Source: an uncultured Eubacteriales bacterium
GTDB lineage: Bacteria; Bacillota; Clostridia; Lachnospirales; Lachnospiraceae
Length of the DNA stretch: 64,000 nt
Assembly: GCA_949292785.1 (NCBI GenBank)
Contig: CASFBK010000001.1
Coordinates: 237,509 to 301,508, forward strand
Direction of reading: 5' to 3'
The translations under genes were made by a program, and so were the position numbers. Within the stretch, counting starts at the first letter, position 1, and the number at the start of each line of letters is the position of its first letter. This document shows positions 44,389 to 52,727 of this stretch, piece after piece. Under the pieces are notes generated by a model that was not told where the DNA came from, searched no databases, and saw nothing but the letters and a program-made list of their open reading frames with translations.

Positions 44389-44853
44389 TCAAATTATTAA
44401 TATCATAGCAAACATTATTATTATAGAGAAAATTATAACTCCAACTACTAAATTCCAATTAACATATGGTTCATTTATTTTGAAATCATTCTCTGGGAGT
44501 ATTTTCTGCTTAGTTGTTTTCCTTTTTATGTTTCTTGACTGATACAGTAAGGAGAATGGATCTGTACCTTCCATAATTCGGGAGCGAAAAGTTTTCAGCC
44601 ATGCAATATCTTCTATGTTTACAAGATTGTTCTGAAATGAATTGGTTTCATGAACAAGTTGATTACGAATCCATCTCATTTTCTTTAATTGTTTGTAATC
44701 CCGCTCCCAGCAAGCTATCATCATATGCCATTGACTCTCATGATTCATTTTATCAATGTATTCTGATATTCCTCTGTTGCTTGATAAAATTTGTTTGCAT
44801 AATTCATCAAGACTTTTATATGCCTCCAAAAACTCCAAAATATTATTATTCAT
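44389..44853 (-). CDS. Hypothetical protein with HEPN-like R-N-x3-H motif and C-terminal membrane helix
   Basis: 154 residues from MNNNILEF (AGGAGA site upstream). Helical N-terminal two thirds with the sequence MRWIRNQLVHETNSF; RNQLVH (63-68) fits the Rx4H active-site pattern of HEPN proteins. Then DIAWLKTFRSRI and, after a basic linker, one hydrophobic helix at the very C-terminus (132-154), implying a tail-anchored cytoplasmic protein. Not recognised as a named gene. No antitoxin-like partner is beside it; rlmH lies 95 bases upstream in the same direction. Confidence 0.6.
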   Translation of the reverse strand: MNNNILEFLEAYKSLDELCKQILSSNRGISEYIDKMNHESQWHMMIACWERDYKQLKKMRWIRNQLVHETNSFQNNLVNIEDIAWLKTFRSRIMEGTDPFSLLYQSRNIKRKTTKQKILPENDFKINEPYVNWNLVVGVIIFSIIIMFAMILII

Positions 44854-44963
44854 AATTTTTCTCCTCATTTAGTACAAAACGTTCTTATACAAAAACACTT
44901 AAATCCCAAAGTTTTCGTTGCTTATGCTATGGTACCCGTAACATACACAAATAAAAACCTCTT

Positions 44964-45443
44964 TCACTTATGATATGGTTCTCCCTGCATAATCCGATAT
45001 CCCCGATAAATCTGCTCCAGCAAAATCACCCGCATAAGCTGATGGGGAAATGTCATCTTTGAAAAGCTCAGCTTAAAGTCCGCACGCTTTAATACTTCCT
45101 CTGCCAGCCCAAGGGAGCCGCCGATTACAAATATCATATGACTGGTTCCTCTAATTCCAAGCTGTTCCATCTTTTGGGATAATTCCACAGAATCCAACAT
45201 TTTTCCTTCTATGGCAAGCGCACAAACCCAGGCATCCTCTTTTATATATTTCAGCAGCCGTTGTCCCTCCTTTTCCTTAATCTGCATTTCTTCTGTCTCA
45301 CTGGCATTATCCGGCGTTTTTTCATCCTGCACCTCAATAATTTCCAGCTTGCAATAACGGCTCAGCCTTTTTTCAAATTCATTTATCGCCTGCCGGTAAA
45401 ACTTTTCCTTTACTTTTCCAACGGTAAGAATTGTTATCTTCAT
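44964..45443 (-). CDS. rlmH: 23S rRNA (pseudouridine1915-N3)-methyltransferase
   Basis: SPOUT-fold methyltransferase acting on helix 69 of 23S rRNA in assembled 70S ribosomes. 159 residues, standard length. N-terminus [23 protein letters not shown]-knot blocks [13 protein letters not shown] and [20 protein letters not shown], and the fixed C-terminus [11 protein letters not shown]. Confidence 0.98.
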   Translation of the reverse strand: MKITILTVGKVKEKFYRQAINEFEKRLSRYCKLEIIEVQDEKTPDNASETEEMQIKEKEGQRLLKYIKEDAWVCALAIEGKMLDSVELSQKMEQLGIRGTSHMIFVIGGSLGLAEEVLKRADFKLSFSKMTFPHQLMRVILLEQIYRGYRIMQGEPYHK

Positions 45444-45546
45444 TGTTTTCCCTCGTACTATTATAGTAGACTTTCGCGTCTCTTTTGAGTGTAGCTCGTA
45501 TTATTTTTAGTATAGCACATCTCTTGCTTTTCAGCAAAAATTTCAC

Positions 45547-45575
45547 TTGTCAAAAAAGCATCCAAAATATATGAT
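45547..45575 (+). promoter_or_regulatory. Sigma-A-type promoter for the plus-strand membrane-protein/xpt pair
   Basis: TTGTCA (45547-45552), 17-base spacer, TATGAT (45570-45575), followed by a GGGAGG ribosome site and the start at 45631. Confidence 0.75.
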
Positions 45576-45630
45576 ATATTTAGAGATATTTTCGCATGCT
45601 TGCGAAAAGTAAAAACCGGGAGGTAATTTT

Positions 45631-46170
45631 ATGAAAAATTCAGATTATAATTCTACAGATACCGCAGAAAACACCACTGCTTCTCTGCTTTCCGAGGCTT
45701 CTCACGCATACGTGGAAATCGGGAAAAAATACGAAGATGCGAAAAGCACTGCCTGGACATTCCTCATCACTGGGGGTATCGGTATACTGCTGTTACTGCT
45801 TCTTTGGACTGGAATCCTGCCTCTGGCCTTTTCTGTTTTTACCCGGACATTGATAACGGTTGTTTTAGGCATCCTGTTTATTTTCTTTTTGATTATCGGA
45901 TTTAAGTCATTTTCTGAAATGAAAACTCTGGTAAGTGCCAAAGACAAGGAGGAACGTACAACCCTCCAGATTAGGCAATGGTTTCAGGAAAATTATTCCG
46001 CAGATGCTATTTCAAACGGTATGGATATCGAGGACATTCCCTTAGAACAGTTGTATTTTTTGCGTTCCGAAAATATCAGCCGATTGATGAAAGAAGAATT
46101 TCCAACTCTGGAAGAAACTTTCATGGAATATATGGTAGAAAAAATTTATCAGATGTATTTCCCTGATTAA
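45631..46170 (+). CDS. Hypothetical membrane protein with two transmembrane helices
   Basis: 179 residues. A soluble Ser/Thr-rich N-terminus of about 40 residues precedes two adjacent hydrophobic helices ([20 protein letters not shown] and [20 protein letters not shown]). A charged C-terminal domain follows ([34 protein letters not shown]). Not recognised as a named family. It is 52 bases before xpt on the same strand, so possibly co-transcribed. Confidence 0.75.
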   Translation: MKNSDYNSTDTAENTTASLLSEASHAYVEIGKKYEDAKSTAWTFLITGGIGILLLLLLWTGILPLAFSVFTRTLITVVLGILFIFFLIIGFKSFSEMKTLVSAKDKEERTTLQIRQWFQENYSADAISNGMDIEDIPLEQLYFLRSENISRLMKEEFPTLEETFMEYMVEKIYQMYFPD

Positions 46171-46222
46171 AATTTTCTGCTATACTGTTTTTATACAAAT
46201 AATGTTGCGAGGTGGGTTTACT

Positions 46223-46795
46223 ATGAAGTTATTAGAAGACAGAATTCTTTCTGACGGTATTGCCGTCAATGAACACATTTTAAAGGTAGATAGTTTTATC
46301 AATCATCAGGTTGACCCTGAATTTATGCAGGAAGTGGGAAAGGAATTTGCCTCACATTTTAAGGATAAGGGGATTACCAAGGTTGCTACGATTGAAAGTT
46401 CCGGTATCAGTCCTGCCATTATGACGGCATTAGCATTAAATGTTCCGTTGATTATTATGAAAAAACAGCCATCCAGAATTTTAAATCAGGACTTCTATCA
46501 GACTGTAGTTACTTCTTACACCAAAGGAACCAACTACGAACTGACGTTATCCCATAAATACATTTCAGAAGAGGATCATATTCTGATTATTGATGATTTT
46601 CTTGCAAATGGAGAAGCTGCCACCGGAGCAGTTCGACTAATCCGTAAGTCGCATGCTACCATTGCCGGAATCGGCGTCTTAATCGAAAAGTCCTTTGAGC
46701 CTGGGCGCGAAAAACTGACCCAGCAGGGAATCGAAGTTTATTCTCTTGCCAGAATTGCCAAAATGGGAGAAGGCTTTGTCGACTTTATACACTAG
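46223..46795 (+). CDS. xpt: Xanthine phosphoribosyltransferase
   Basis: Converts xanthine and PRPP to XMP. Start [12 protein letters not shown] at 46223 has GAGGTGGG upstream; the longer ATG at 46202 overlaps the gap and lacks a site. 190 residues. PRPP loop [20 protein letters not shown] and [12 protein letters not shown] are standard for Xpt. In many Firmicutes xpt is controlled by a purine riboswitch; only 52 bases separate it from the preceding gene, so no such element fits here. Confidence 0.96.
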   Translation: MKLLEDRILSDGIAVNEHILKVDSFINHQVDPEFMQEVGKEFASHFKDKGITKVATIESSGISPAIMTALALNVPLIIMKKQPSRILNQDFYQTVVTSYTKGTNYELTLSHKYISEEDHILIIDDFLANGEAATGAVRLIRKSHATIAGIGVLIEKSFEPGREKLTQQGIEVYSLARIAKMGEGFVDFIH

Positions 46796-46808
46796 GCATG
46801 AGCCATGC

Positions 46809-46868
46809 AAAAATACCCGGAAACAAATACATGTACTCGTACAAAAGTATTTATTTCCGGGTATTTTT
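46809..46868. terminator. Bidirectional terminator between xpt and the glycogen debranching gene
   Basis: Long inverted repeat: arms AAAAATACCCGGAAA and TTTCCGGGTATTTTT, with an inner AAATAC/GTATT stem and a loop. T-runs follow the stem on both strands, fitting the convergent gene pair. Confidence 0.9.
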
Positions 46869-46904
46869 ATAGGGCGAAGCCCGTGAACGAAGGACTATAT
46901 CATT

Positions 46905-48926
46905 CTACAAATATCCCATTACATCTTCTGTATACACCCGCAGTACCTCTCCCACACTCCACGCCTGAGAAAAGCAACCTCTGGAAGTACACGGAAAATC
47001 TCCGTCAAAAATTTCTGCAATTCCATTCAGACAGCCATCTTCCATATGGTCTAAGAACAACTCACACATCTTCTTTACTTCCAAAACAGCTTCTTTGGAA
47101 TAATCATTCACTTTACAGTAAGCCGTCAAATAAGCTCCAATCGGATAAGCCCATACAGTTCCCATATGGTAAGCCGCATCCCGCTTAATACATTCTCCGA
47201 TATAAATCGGATGATATTCCGGGTCTGCCCAGGAAAGAGAACGCATTCCGTAAGAGGTATACAGATATTTCTTACATACATTTACAATACTCTTCTCCTG
47301 CTCCTTAGAAAGCATCGTATACGGAAGTGATACTGCCCATAACTGATTCGGACGTATCTTTCCATCATTTTCATCCACTACGTCAAACAGGCATCCTGTT
47401 TCTTCATTCCAGAATTTCTGGCAAAAGCTTTCTTTCACCTGCTGGCTTAACATCTGATAAGCACTACCATCTTCGTTAAAAATTTCACATAGGTGTTCCA
47501 TAACCTTTAACGCATTGTACCACAGTGCGTTAATTTCAACCGGTTTTCCATGTCTGGGCGTAACCACCCATTCTCCAACTCTGACATCCATCCATGTAAT
47601 CTGGTCTAAATCAGAGCCACCTGCAACCAGTCCATCCTCCTCCATATGAATGGAAAAGTCCGTTCCGTTTTTATAAGCCTCTATAATTTCCTTCAGATAG
47701 GGGAATATTTTCTCTTTTACAAAAGATTTTCCCTCGTCCGAAGTATCCTGCGCCAGATACCGGTCTACTGCATAAAAATACCACATAGATGCATCCATGG
47801 TATTATACATAGGCTCTTCTCCTGCCTTATTTGGAAAAACATTCGGAATCAGACCATTTTTTACATACAGAGAAAAGGATTCTAACACATCTCTTGCATC
47901 CTTGAGTCTTCCGCTACAAAGCGTTAATCCATGAAATGCAATCATAGTGTCCCTGCCCCAATCCGTAAACCACGGAAATCCCGCTAAAATCGTCTTTAAT
48001 CCGGTGGAATTACGAGCTGCAAGAAAGCTGTCTGCCGCCCAGGTTAATCTTCTTGCAAAACTATCCTGTACCACAGCCTTATCCATACATTCTGCTATCG
48101 CCTTTTTATAATCCTCTACCACCTGGAAGCCATCGATTTCAGTAATGTCCATATCTTCTACCGAACAAATCATATAAAACTTCTTTTTCTCAAAGGGTTC
48201 TAGCTCCACATCAATATCATAAGGTGTATAATGGCTGTCTAAGCTGTGACTTCCGGTTCTGACATCAATGGTATAGCATAAATCTTCTTCCACCACAAAA
48301 GTAGGCGCTGCCATAGACGTTGGATACGTGCTTCTGTCTACATAAGTTCCTTCTGTGGTACAAAACTTCACTGTAATATTCGGATATTTCTTCGGCTTTA
48401 AGGTCAGCACATTTTTCTCTAAGCCCTGCTCATAGGAAATCTCTGATTTATCTGTCATGGCTGCCGCTTCTCTTACATTAAACAATGGTGTAATGTGTAA
48501 GACTGCCTGTTCCATTCCGTTTTCAATTTCATAGCAGACTGCCACTGTATTTTTACCCCGTACCAGGGCAATGGTTTTCTTCAAAAAAATATCCTCCACC
48601 TGATACAAATACTCTGGCACTGCTTCCAGAGAAAAATGCTCCAAATACCGATAGCCGTTTTTCTCTTTTCCCAGATAGCGTTGACATGCCAAATCAATGG
48701 TACGATTACCGCCAATATCCAAACGCTCCTGGGTTTTACTTAAAATCATCATCCGCTCTACCGGCGGATTCATTGCTGCTACCAGATAGCCAGAATGACA
48801 TCTGGTTAATTCTCCCGTTACACTGCTATTAGAATATCCTCCGATTCCATTCACCAGCAACCACTCTTTTTCTAACCCCTGCTCGGCGGTTCGCCAGTTA
48901 CTCTTACCTAATTGATAATTTTCCAT
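46905..48926 (-). CDS. Amylo-alpha-1,6-glucosidase (glycogen debranching, GH133)
   Basis: Removes alpha-1,6 branches from glycogen or limit dextrin. 673 residues. An N-terminal beta-domain starts EWLLVNGIGGYSNSSVTGEL, and a catalytic (alpha/alpha)6 barrel has GFPWFTDWGRDTMIAFHGLT, DASMWYFYAVDRYLA and MGTVWAYPIGAYLTAY. It complements GlgA encoded at 56-57.5 kb. Own promoter-like sequence upstream and a terminator downstream suggest a single-gene unit. Confidence 0.93.
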   Translation of the reverse strand: MENYQLGKSNWRTAEQGLEKEWLLVNGIGGYSNSSVTGELTRCHSGYLVAAMNPPVERMMILSKTQERLDIGGNRTIDLACQRYLGKEKNGYRYLEHFSLEAVPEYLYQVEDIFLKKTIALVRGKNTVAVCYEIENGMEQAVLHITPLFNVREAAAMTDKSEISYEQGLEKNVLTLKPKKYPNITVKFCTTEGTYVDRSTYPTSMAAPTFVVEEDLCYTIDVRTGSHSLDSHYTPYDIDVELEPFEKKKFYMICSVEDMDITEIDGFQVVEDYKKAIAECMDKAVVQDSFARRLTWAADSFLAARNSTGLKTILAGFPWFTDWGRDTMIAFHGLTLCSGRLKDARDVLESFSLYVKNGLIPNVFPNKAGEEPMYNTMDASMWYFYAVDRYLAQDTSDEGKSFVKEKIFPYLKEIIEAYKNGTDFSIHMEEDGLVAGGSDLDQITWMDVRVGEWVVTPRHGKPVEINALWYNALKVMEHLCEIFNEDGSAYQMLSQQVKESFCQKFWNEETGCLFDVVDENDGKIRPNQLWAVSLPYTMLSKEQEKSIVNVCKKYLYTSYGMRSLSWADPEYHPIYIGECIKRDAAYHMGTVWAYPIGAYLTAYCKVNDYSKEAVLEVKKMCELFLDHMEDGCLNGIAEIFDGDFPCTSRGCFSQAWSVGEVLRVYTEDVMGYL

Positions 48927-48951
48927 AAAGATTTTCCTTTCGCAACATGCA

Positions 48952-48979
48952 ACTATAAATTTATTTTAATTTATCTCAA
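48952..48979 (-). promoter_or_regulatory. Probable promoter of the glycogen debranching gene
   Basis: Minus strand TTGAGA (48974-48979), 16-base AT-rich spacer, TATAGT (48952-48957), about 25 bases before the start codon. Confidence 0.45.
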
Positions 48980-49057
48980 TTAACTCCCATCACTTATTGT
49001 GTTGAGAGCTTTCGAGGTCAATGAAATACAAATGTAACTACTTCCCTTGTTAGCATA

Positions 49058-50170
49058 TTATGGTATATAAATAAAATTACACTTCGTTACCTCAGACCAA
49101 CGGTCATTTTTATCCACCAGAATAACAGAAAGGATATTGTTTCCTTCCGGCATTTCTAACGGTGCGTTATACCGCTCTGAATTAGCAGTAGGATCACTGC
49201 CATCCCATGTATAATATGCCCGGCACCCTTCCGGAACGTCTATTGTAATCTGTTGTGGAACATTAAAGCTTCCACCGTCAGGTGTTACTTCCGGGGCTTC
49301 CGGCGGTTCAAACTCTACCTCAAAGGTACATTCTGTCTCCTCACTGTAGATTCCAAGTTCGTTTACAGAAATCATTCTTATAGTAGTGGTTCCTTCTTCC
49401 AAAAAGATAGCATCTTCATATTCTTTCCCCTTTTTTGGATCGGAGCCATCCAACGTATAATAAGTAGTGGTTCCTGTCTGAGCAGAAATGTGCAGACCTT
49501 CCTCTTCGTCATAGTCTGATTCTTCTATTACAGGAGCAGTAACCAGATAATCAGAAAATAAATCCAGAATATCCCTGTCTGTTACCTGTTTAGAAAGCTC
49601 CGCTATTGCCTCATAATCTTCCAGTCCGGCATATACCTCAATCAGTTTCTGGTATGCTTCTTTGTTATCCTTTTCTATTTCGATCATTCGTTTCAGGATA
49701 TCAACGGCATCATCCTTCTCATCCTGTGCAAGATATACATCTGCCAACAGTTGTAACGCTTCGGTACTGTCTTCCTGCAATTCTACTGCCCGTTCCAAAT
49801 ATTTTTGAGCCTTGGCATAATTCTTATCTGCGATACAAGTCTCTGCCTTATCCATCTGATAATCATAAGAATTGTTATGGTTATAATTTACCAGTAAAAC
49901 AATCAAAATAACTAACGCAAGAACCGCACCGACTGCCGCAGCAATTACGAGTGTTTTCTTCTTCTTTTTCTTTTTGGGTTGAGGCTTTTTCTCCTCCGCA
50001 GACTTTCTTGTCTTACCTGCTTCACCCTGTTTTTTTTCATCCCGTAAAAGTTCTTTTAATAAATCATCTTCCAGTAGATTATAATCCGGTACAATCTGCG
50101 CTTCCTGTCCACATACAGAACAATAGATACAACCTACCTTTAATTCTGCTCCACATTTTGCACACTTCAT
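49058..50170 (-). CDS. Zinc-ribbon, membrane-anchored TPR protein with chitobiase-type C-terminal repeats
   Basis: 370 residues from MKCAKCGAEL (GAGGA site). An N-terminal zinc ribbon (Cys3, Cys6, Cys17, Cys20) and a Lys-rich basic stretch precede one transmembrane helix near residues 73-94. TPR units follow (AKAQKYLERAVELQEDSTEA; KDDAVDILKRMIEIEKDNKE). Last come two CHB_HEX_C-like beta repeats (YYTLDGSDPKKGKEYEDAIF; YYTWDGSDPTANSERYNAPL). This layout recurs in Clostridia as an uncharacterised envelope protein. It starts three bases after folD ends, so it is in that transcript. Confidence 0.82.
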   Translation of the reverse strand: MKCAKCGAELKVGCIYCSVCGQEAQIVPDYNLLEDDLLKELLRDEKKQGEAGKTRKSAEEKKPQPKKKKKKKTLVIAAAVGAVLALVILIVLLVNYNHNNSYDYQMDKAETCIADKNYAKAQKYLERAVELQEDSTEALQLLADVYLAQDEKDDAVDILKRMIEIEKDNKEAYQKLIEVYAGLEDYEAIAELSKQVTDRDILDLFSDYLVTAPVIEESDYDEEEGLHISAQTGTTTYYTLDGSDPKKGKEYEDAIFLEEGTTTIRMISVNELGIYSEETECTFEVEFEPPEAPEVTPDGGSFNVPQQITIDVPEGCRAYYTWDGSDPTANSERYNAPLEMPEGNNILSVILVDKNDRWSEVTKCNFIYIP

Positions 50171-50172
50171 GG

Positions 50173-51015
50173 TTAATCCTCTTCTATACTCTGTACACAA
50201 TTACTCATCAGCATGGCAATGGTCATAGGACCTACACCGCCGGGAACCGGAGTAATTGCCGAAGCAATAGACTCTACTTCATCGAACTTTACATCTCCAC
50301 AAAGTTTATTATTCTCGTTTCGATGAATTCCCACATCAATGACTACTGCGCCTTCTTTGACATATTCCGCGCCAATAAATCTCGGTTTTCCAATGGCAAC
50401 AATTAAAATATCTGCCTGTTTACAAAGTTCTGGTAAATTTTTCGTTCTGGAATGGGCAATGGTTACTGTTGCATTTTCCCGAAGCATCAAAAGTGCCATC
50501 GGCTTCCCTACAATATTACTTCTTCCGATAACAACACAGTGTTTTCCTTCCATGTCTACATCAGAACGTTTTAATAACTGGATGATTCCAGCCGGGGTAC
50601 AGGACAAAAATCCCTTTTCCCCGATTGTCATTGCACCTACACTCTGTGGATGGAATCCGTCGACATCCTTCTTCGGACTGATTGCCTGAATCACTTTATC
50701 CTCACAGATATGTCCGGGCAATGGAAGCTGTACTAAAATTCCTTTTACTTCTTCCTTCTGGTTCAATTCTTCTATCAGCTTTAAAAGCTCCGCTTCTGTG
50801 GTACTTTCCGGAAGCTCATAAGCAAGAGATTCTATTCCAATGTATGCACAGGCATTTTTCTTATTTCTTACATAAACACTGGATGCCGGGTCTTCCCCTA
50901 CCTGAATCACGGCAAGGGCGCCTGTCTTTCCTGCCGCCTTTAATACTGCTACTTTTTCTTTTAATTCCGCTTTTATTTCCTGAGATATTTTCTTTCCATC
51001 GATTATTTTTGCCAT
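50173..51015 (-). CDS. folD: Methylene-THF dehydrogenase / methenyl-THF cyclohydrolase
   Basis: Bifunctional enzyme interconverting 5,10-methylene-, 5,10-methenyl- and 10-formyl-THF. Start MAKIIDGKKI at 51015 with AAGGAG; the longer upstream reading is untenable. 280 residues. Catalytic YVRNKKNACAYIGI (Tyr and Lys), VQLPLPGHI, PKKDVDGFHP and NAD(P) site VVIGRSNIVGKPMALLML. It follows fhs by 16 bases, forming a formate-to-methylene-THF unit. Confidence 0.96.
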   Translation of the reverse strand: MAKIIDGKKISQEIKAELKEKVAVLKAAGKTGALAVIQVGEDPASSVYVRNKKNACAYIGIESLAYELPESTTEAELLKLIEELNQKEEVKGILVQLPLPGHICEDKVIQAISPKKDVDGFHPQSVGAMTIGEKGFLSCTPAGIIQLLKRSDVDMEGKHCVVIGRSNIVGKPMALLMLRENATVTIAHSRTKNLPELCKQADILIVAIGKPRFIGAEYVKEGAVVIDVGIHRNENNKLCGDVKFDEVESIASAITPVPGGVGPMTIAMLMSNCVQSIEED

Positions 51016-51031
51016 GGTGTCTCCTTTCCTC

Positions 51032-52702
51032 TTAGAATAATCCGGTAATAACACCATCATCATCAACATCAATACCATATGCTGCAGGTGTCTTTGGAAG
51101 TCCCGGCATTGTCATGATTGCACCAGTCACAACAACTACAAAGCCGGCTCCGGCTGAAACATATACTTCTCTAACATTAATGGTAAATCCGGTTGGACGT
51201 CCCAGCTTGGTCTGGTCGTCTGACAGAGAATACTGTGTCTTTGCCATGCAGACAGGAAAACTTCCCATTCCCAGTTCTTCAATTCTCTTTAATTCCTTTA
51301 AAGCCGCTGGTGCATAGGTAACTCCGTCTGCTCCGTAAATTTCTTTTGCTACTGTTTCGATTTTTTCCTGTAAGGAAAGGTCATCCTCATAAAGCGGTTT
51401 GAAGTTACTTTCTTTCTTTTCCAAGGTATCAAGAATCTTTTCTGCAAGTGCAATTCCGCCTTCTCCACCCTTTTCCCATACTTCGGAAAGAGCAAATTCA
51501 CAGCCTCTTTCTCTACAGAACTGTTCAATATAATCTGTTTCAGCCTTCGTATCTGTAATGAAAGAATTTAAGGTTACAACGACTGGAACACCATATTTCT
51601 GAAGATTTTCGATATGCTTTTCCAGATTTACGATACCTTTTTTCAAAGCCTCCAGATTCTCCTCAGAAAGGTCTGATTTTGCTACACCGCCATTGTATTT
51701 TAACGCACGCACCGTTGCTACCAGAACCACTGCATCCGGCTTTAATCCTGCCATGCGGCACTTGATATCCATAAACTTCTCTGCACCAAGGTCTGCACCG
51801 AATCCTGCTTCGGTAATCACATAATCGGCAAGCTTCAGTGCTGTCTTTGTAGCACGGACACTGTTACATCCATGAGCAATATTTGCAAAAGGTCCACCAT
51901 GTACAATAGCCGGCGTATGCTCCAGAGTCTGAATCAGGTTGGGCTTTAATGCATCCTTTAAAAGCGCTGCCATAGAACCGGTTGCTTTCAAATCATCTGC
52001 GGTTACCGGTTTTCCATCAAAGGTATATGCAACAATCATTCGTCCCAAACGTTTCTTTAAGTCTGCCATATCATCTGCAAGACACAATACTGCCATGATT
52101 TCAGATGCTACCGTAATTACGAAATGGTCTTCTCTTACCATTCCATCCATTTTTCTTCCAAGACCAATTACAATATTACGAAGAGAACGGTCATTCATAT
52201 CCAGACAACGTTTCCATACCACCTGACGTGGGTCAATGCCAAGTTCATTTCCCTGCTGAATATGATTGTCTAATAATGCTGCAAGCAGATTATTGGCAGA
52301 AGTAATGGCATGAAAATCTCCGGTAAAATGCAGATTTAAGTCTTCCATTGGAACAACCTGGGCATATCCGCCTCCGGCTGCCCCTCCTTTGATTCCAAAA
52401 CAAGGTCCTAAGGATGGCTCTCTTAATGCAAGCACTGCTTTTTTTCCAAGCTTGCCAAATGCCTGTCCTAATCCTACACTGGTGGTTGTCTTTCCTTCTC
52501 CTGCCGGAGTTGGGTTGATGGCTGTTACGAGAATCAGCTTTCCGTCTGAATTTTTTTCTACCTTTTTCATTAATTCATCGGATAATTTGGCTTTATATTT
52601 TCCGTATAACTCCAAATCATCTTCTGAAATATCAAGCTGTGCTGCCACATCTCTGATGTGTATCATTTCTGCTTCCTGGGCAATCTGAATATCTGTTTTC
52701 AT
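51032..52702 (-). CDS. fhs: Formate-tetrahydrofolate ligase
   Basis: ATP-dependent activation of formate to 10-formyl-THF, an entry to the methyl branch of acetogenic metabolism or to purine synthesis. 556 residues. ATP loop [19 protein letters not shown], the [20 protein letters not shown] block and C-terminal [16 protein letters not shown]. Together with folD it covers two steps; other Wood-Ljungdahl genes are not in the window, so acetogenesis cannot be claimed. Confidence 0.97.
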   Translation of the reverse strand: MKTDIQIAQEAEMIHIRDVAAQLDISEDDLELYGKYKAKLSDELMKKVEKNSDGKLILVTAINPTPAGEGKTTTSVGLGQAFGKLGKKAVLALREPSLGPCFGIKGGAAGGGYAQVVPMEDLNLHFTGDFHAITSANNLLAALLDNHIQQGNELGIDPRQVVWKRCLDMNDRSLRNIVIGLGRKMDGMVREDHFVITVASEIMAVLCLADDMADLKKRLGRMIVAYTFDGKPVTADDLKATGSMAALLKDALKPNLIQTLEHTPAIVHGGPFANIAHGCNSVRATKTALKLADYVITEAGFGADLGAEKFMDIKCRMAGLKPDAVVLVATVRALKYNGGVAKSDLSEENLEALKKGIVNLEKHIENLQKYGVPVVVTLNSFITDTKAETDYIEQFCRERGCEFALSEVWEKGGEGGIALAEKILDTLEKKESNFKPLYEDDLSLQEKIETVAKEIYGADGVTYAPAALKELKRIEELGMGSFPVCMAKTQYSLSDDQTKLGRPTGFTINVREVYVSAGAGFVVVVTGAIMTMPGLPKTPAAYGIDVDDDGVITGLF

Positions 52703-52727
52703 TCTTCATCCTCCTCTGAGTTTACTC

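Noticed and set aside
46170-46222. Possible purine riboswitch before xpt
   Set aside because: Only 52 bases separate the genes and no aptamer core is visible.
46871-46882. Small GGGC-GAA-GCCC hairpin after the xpt terminator
   Set aside because: Only four base pairs; the larger inverted repeat next to it explains termination.
50173-51078. Longer FolD start at 51078
   Set aside because: The extra N-terminus (Met/Leu-rich) is the antisense-like end of fhs read in another frame; AAGGAG supports 51015.
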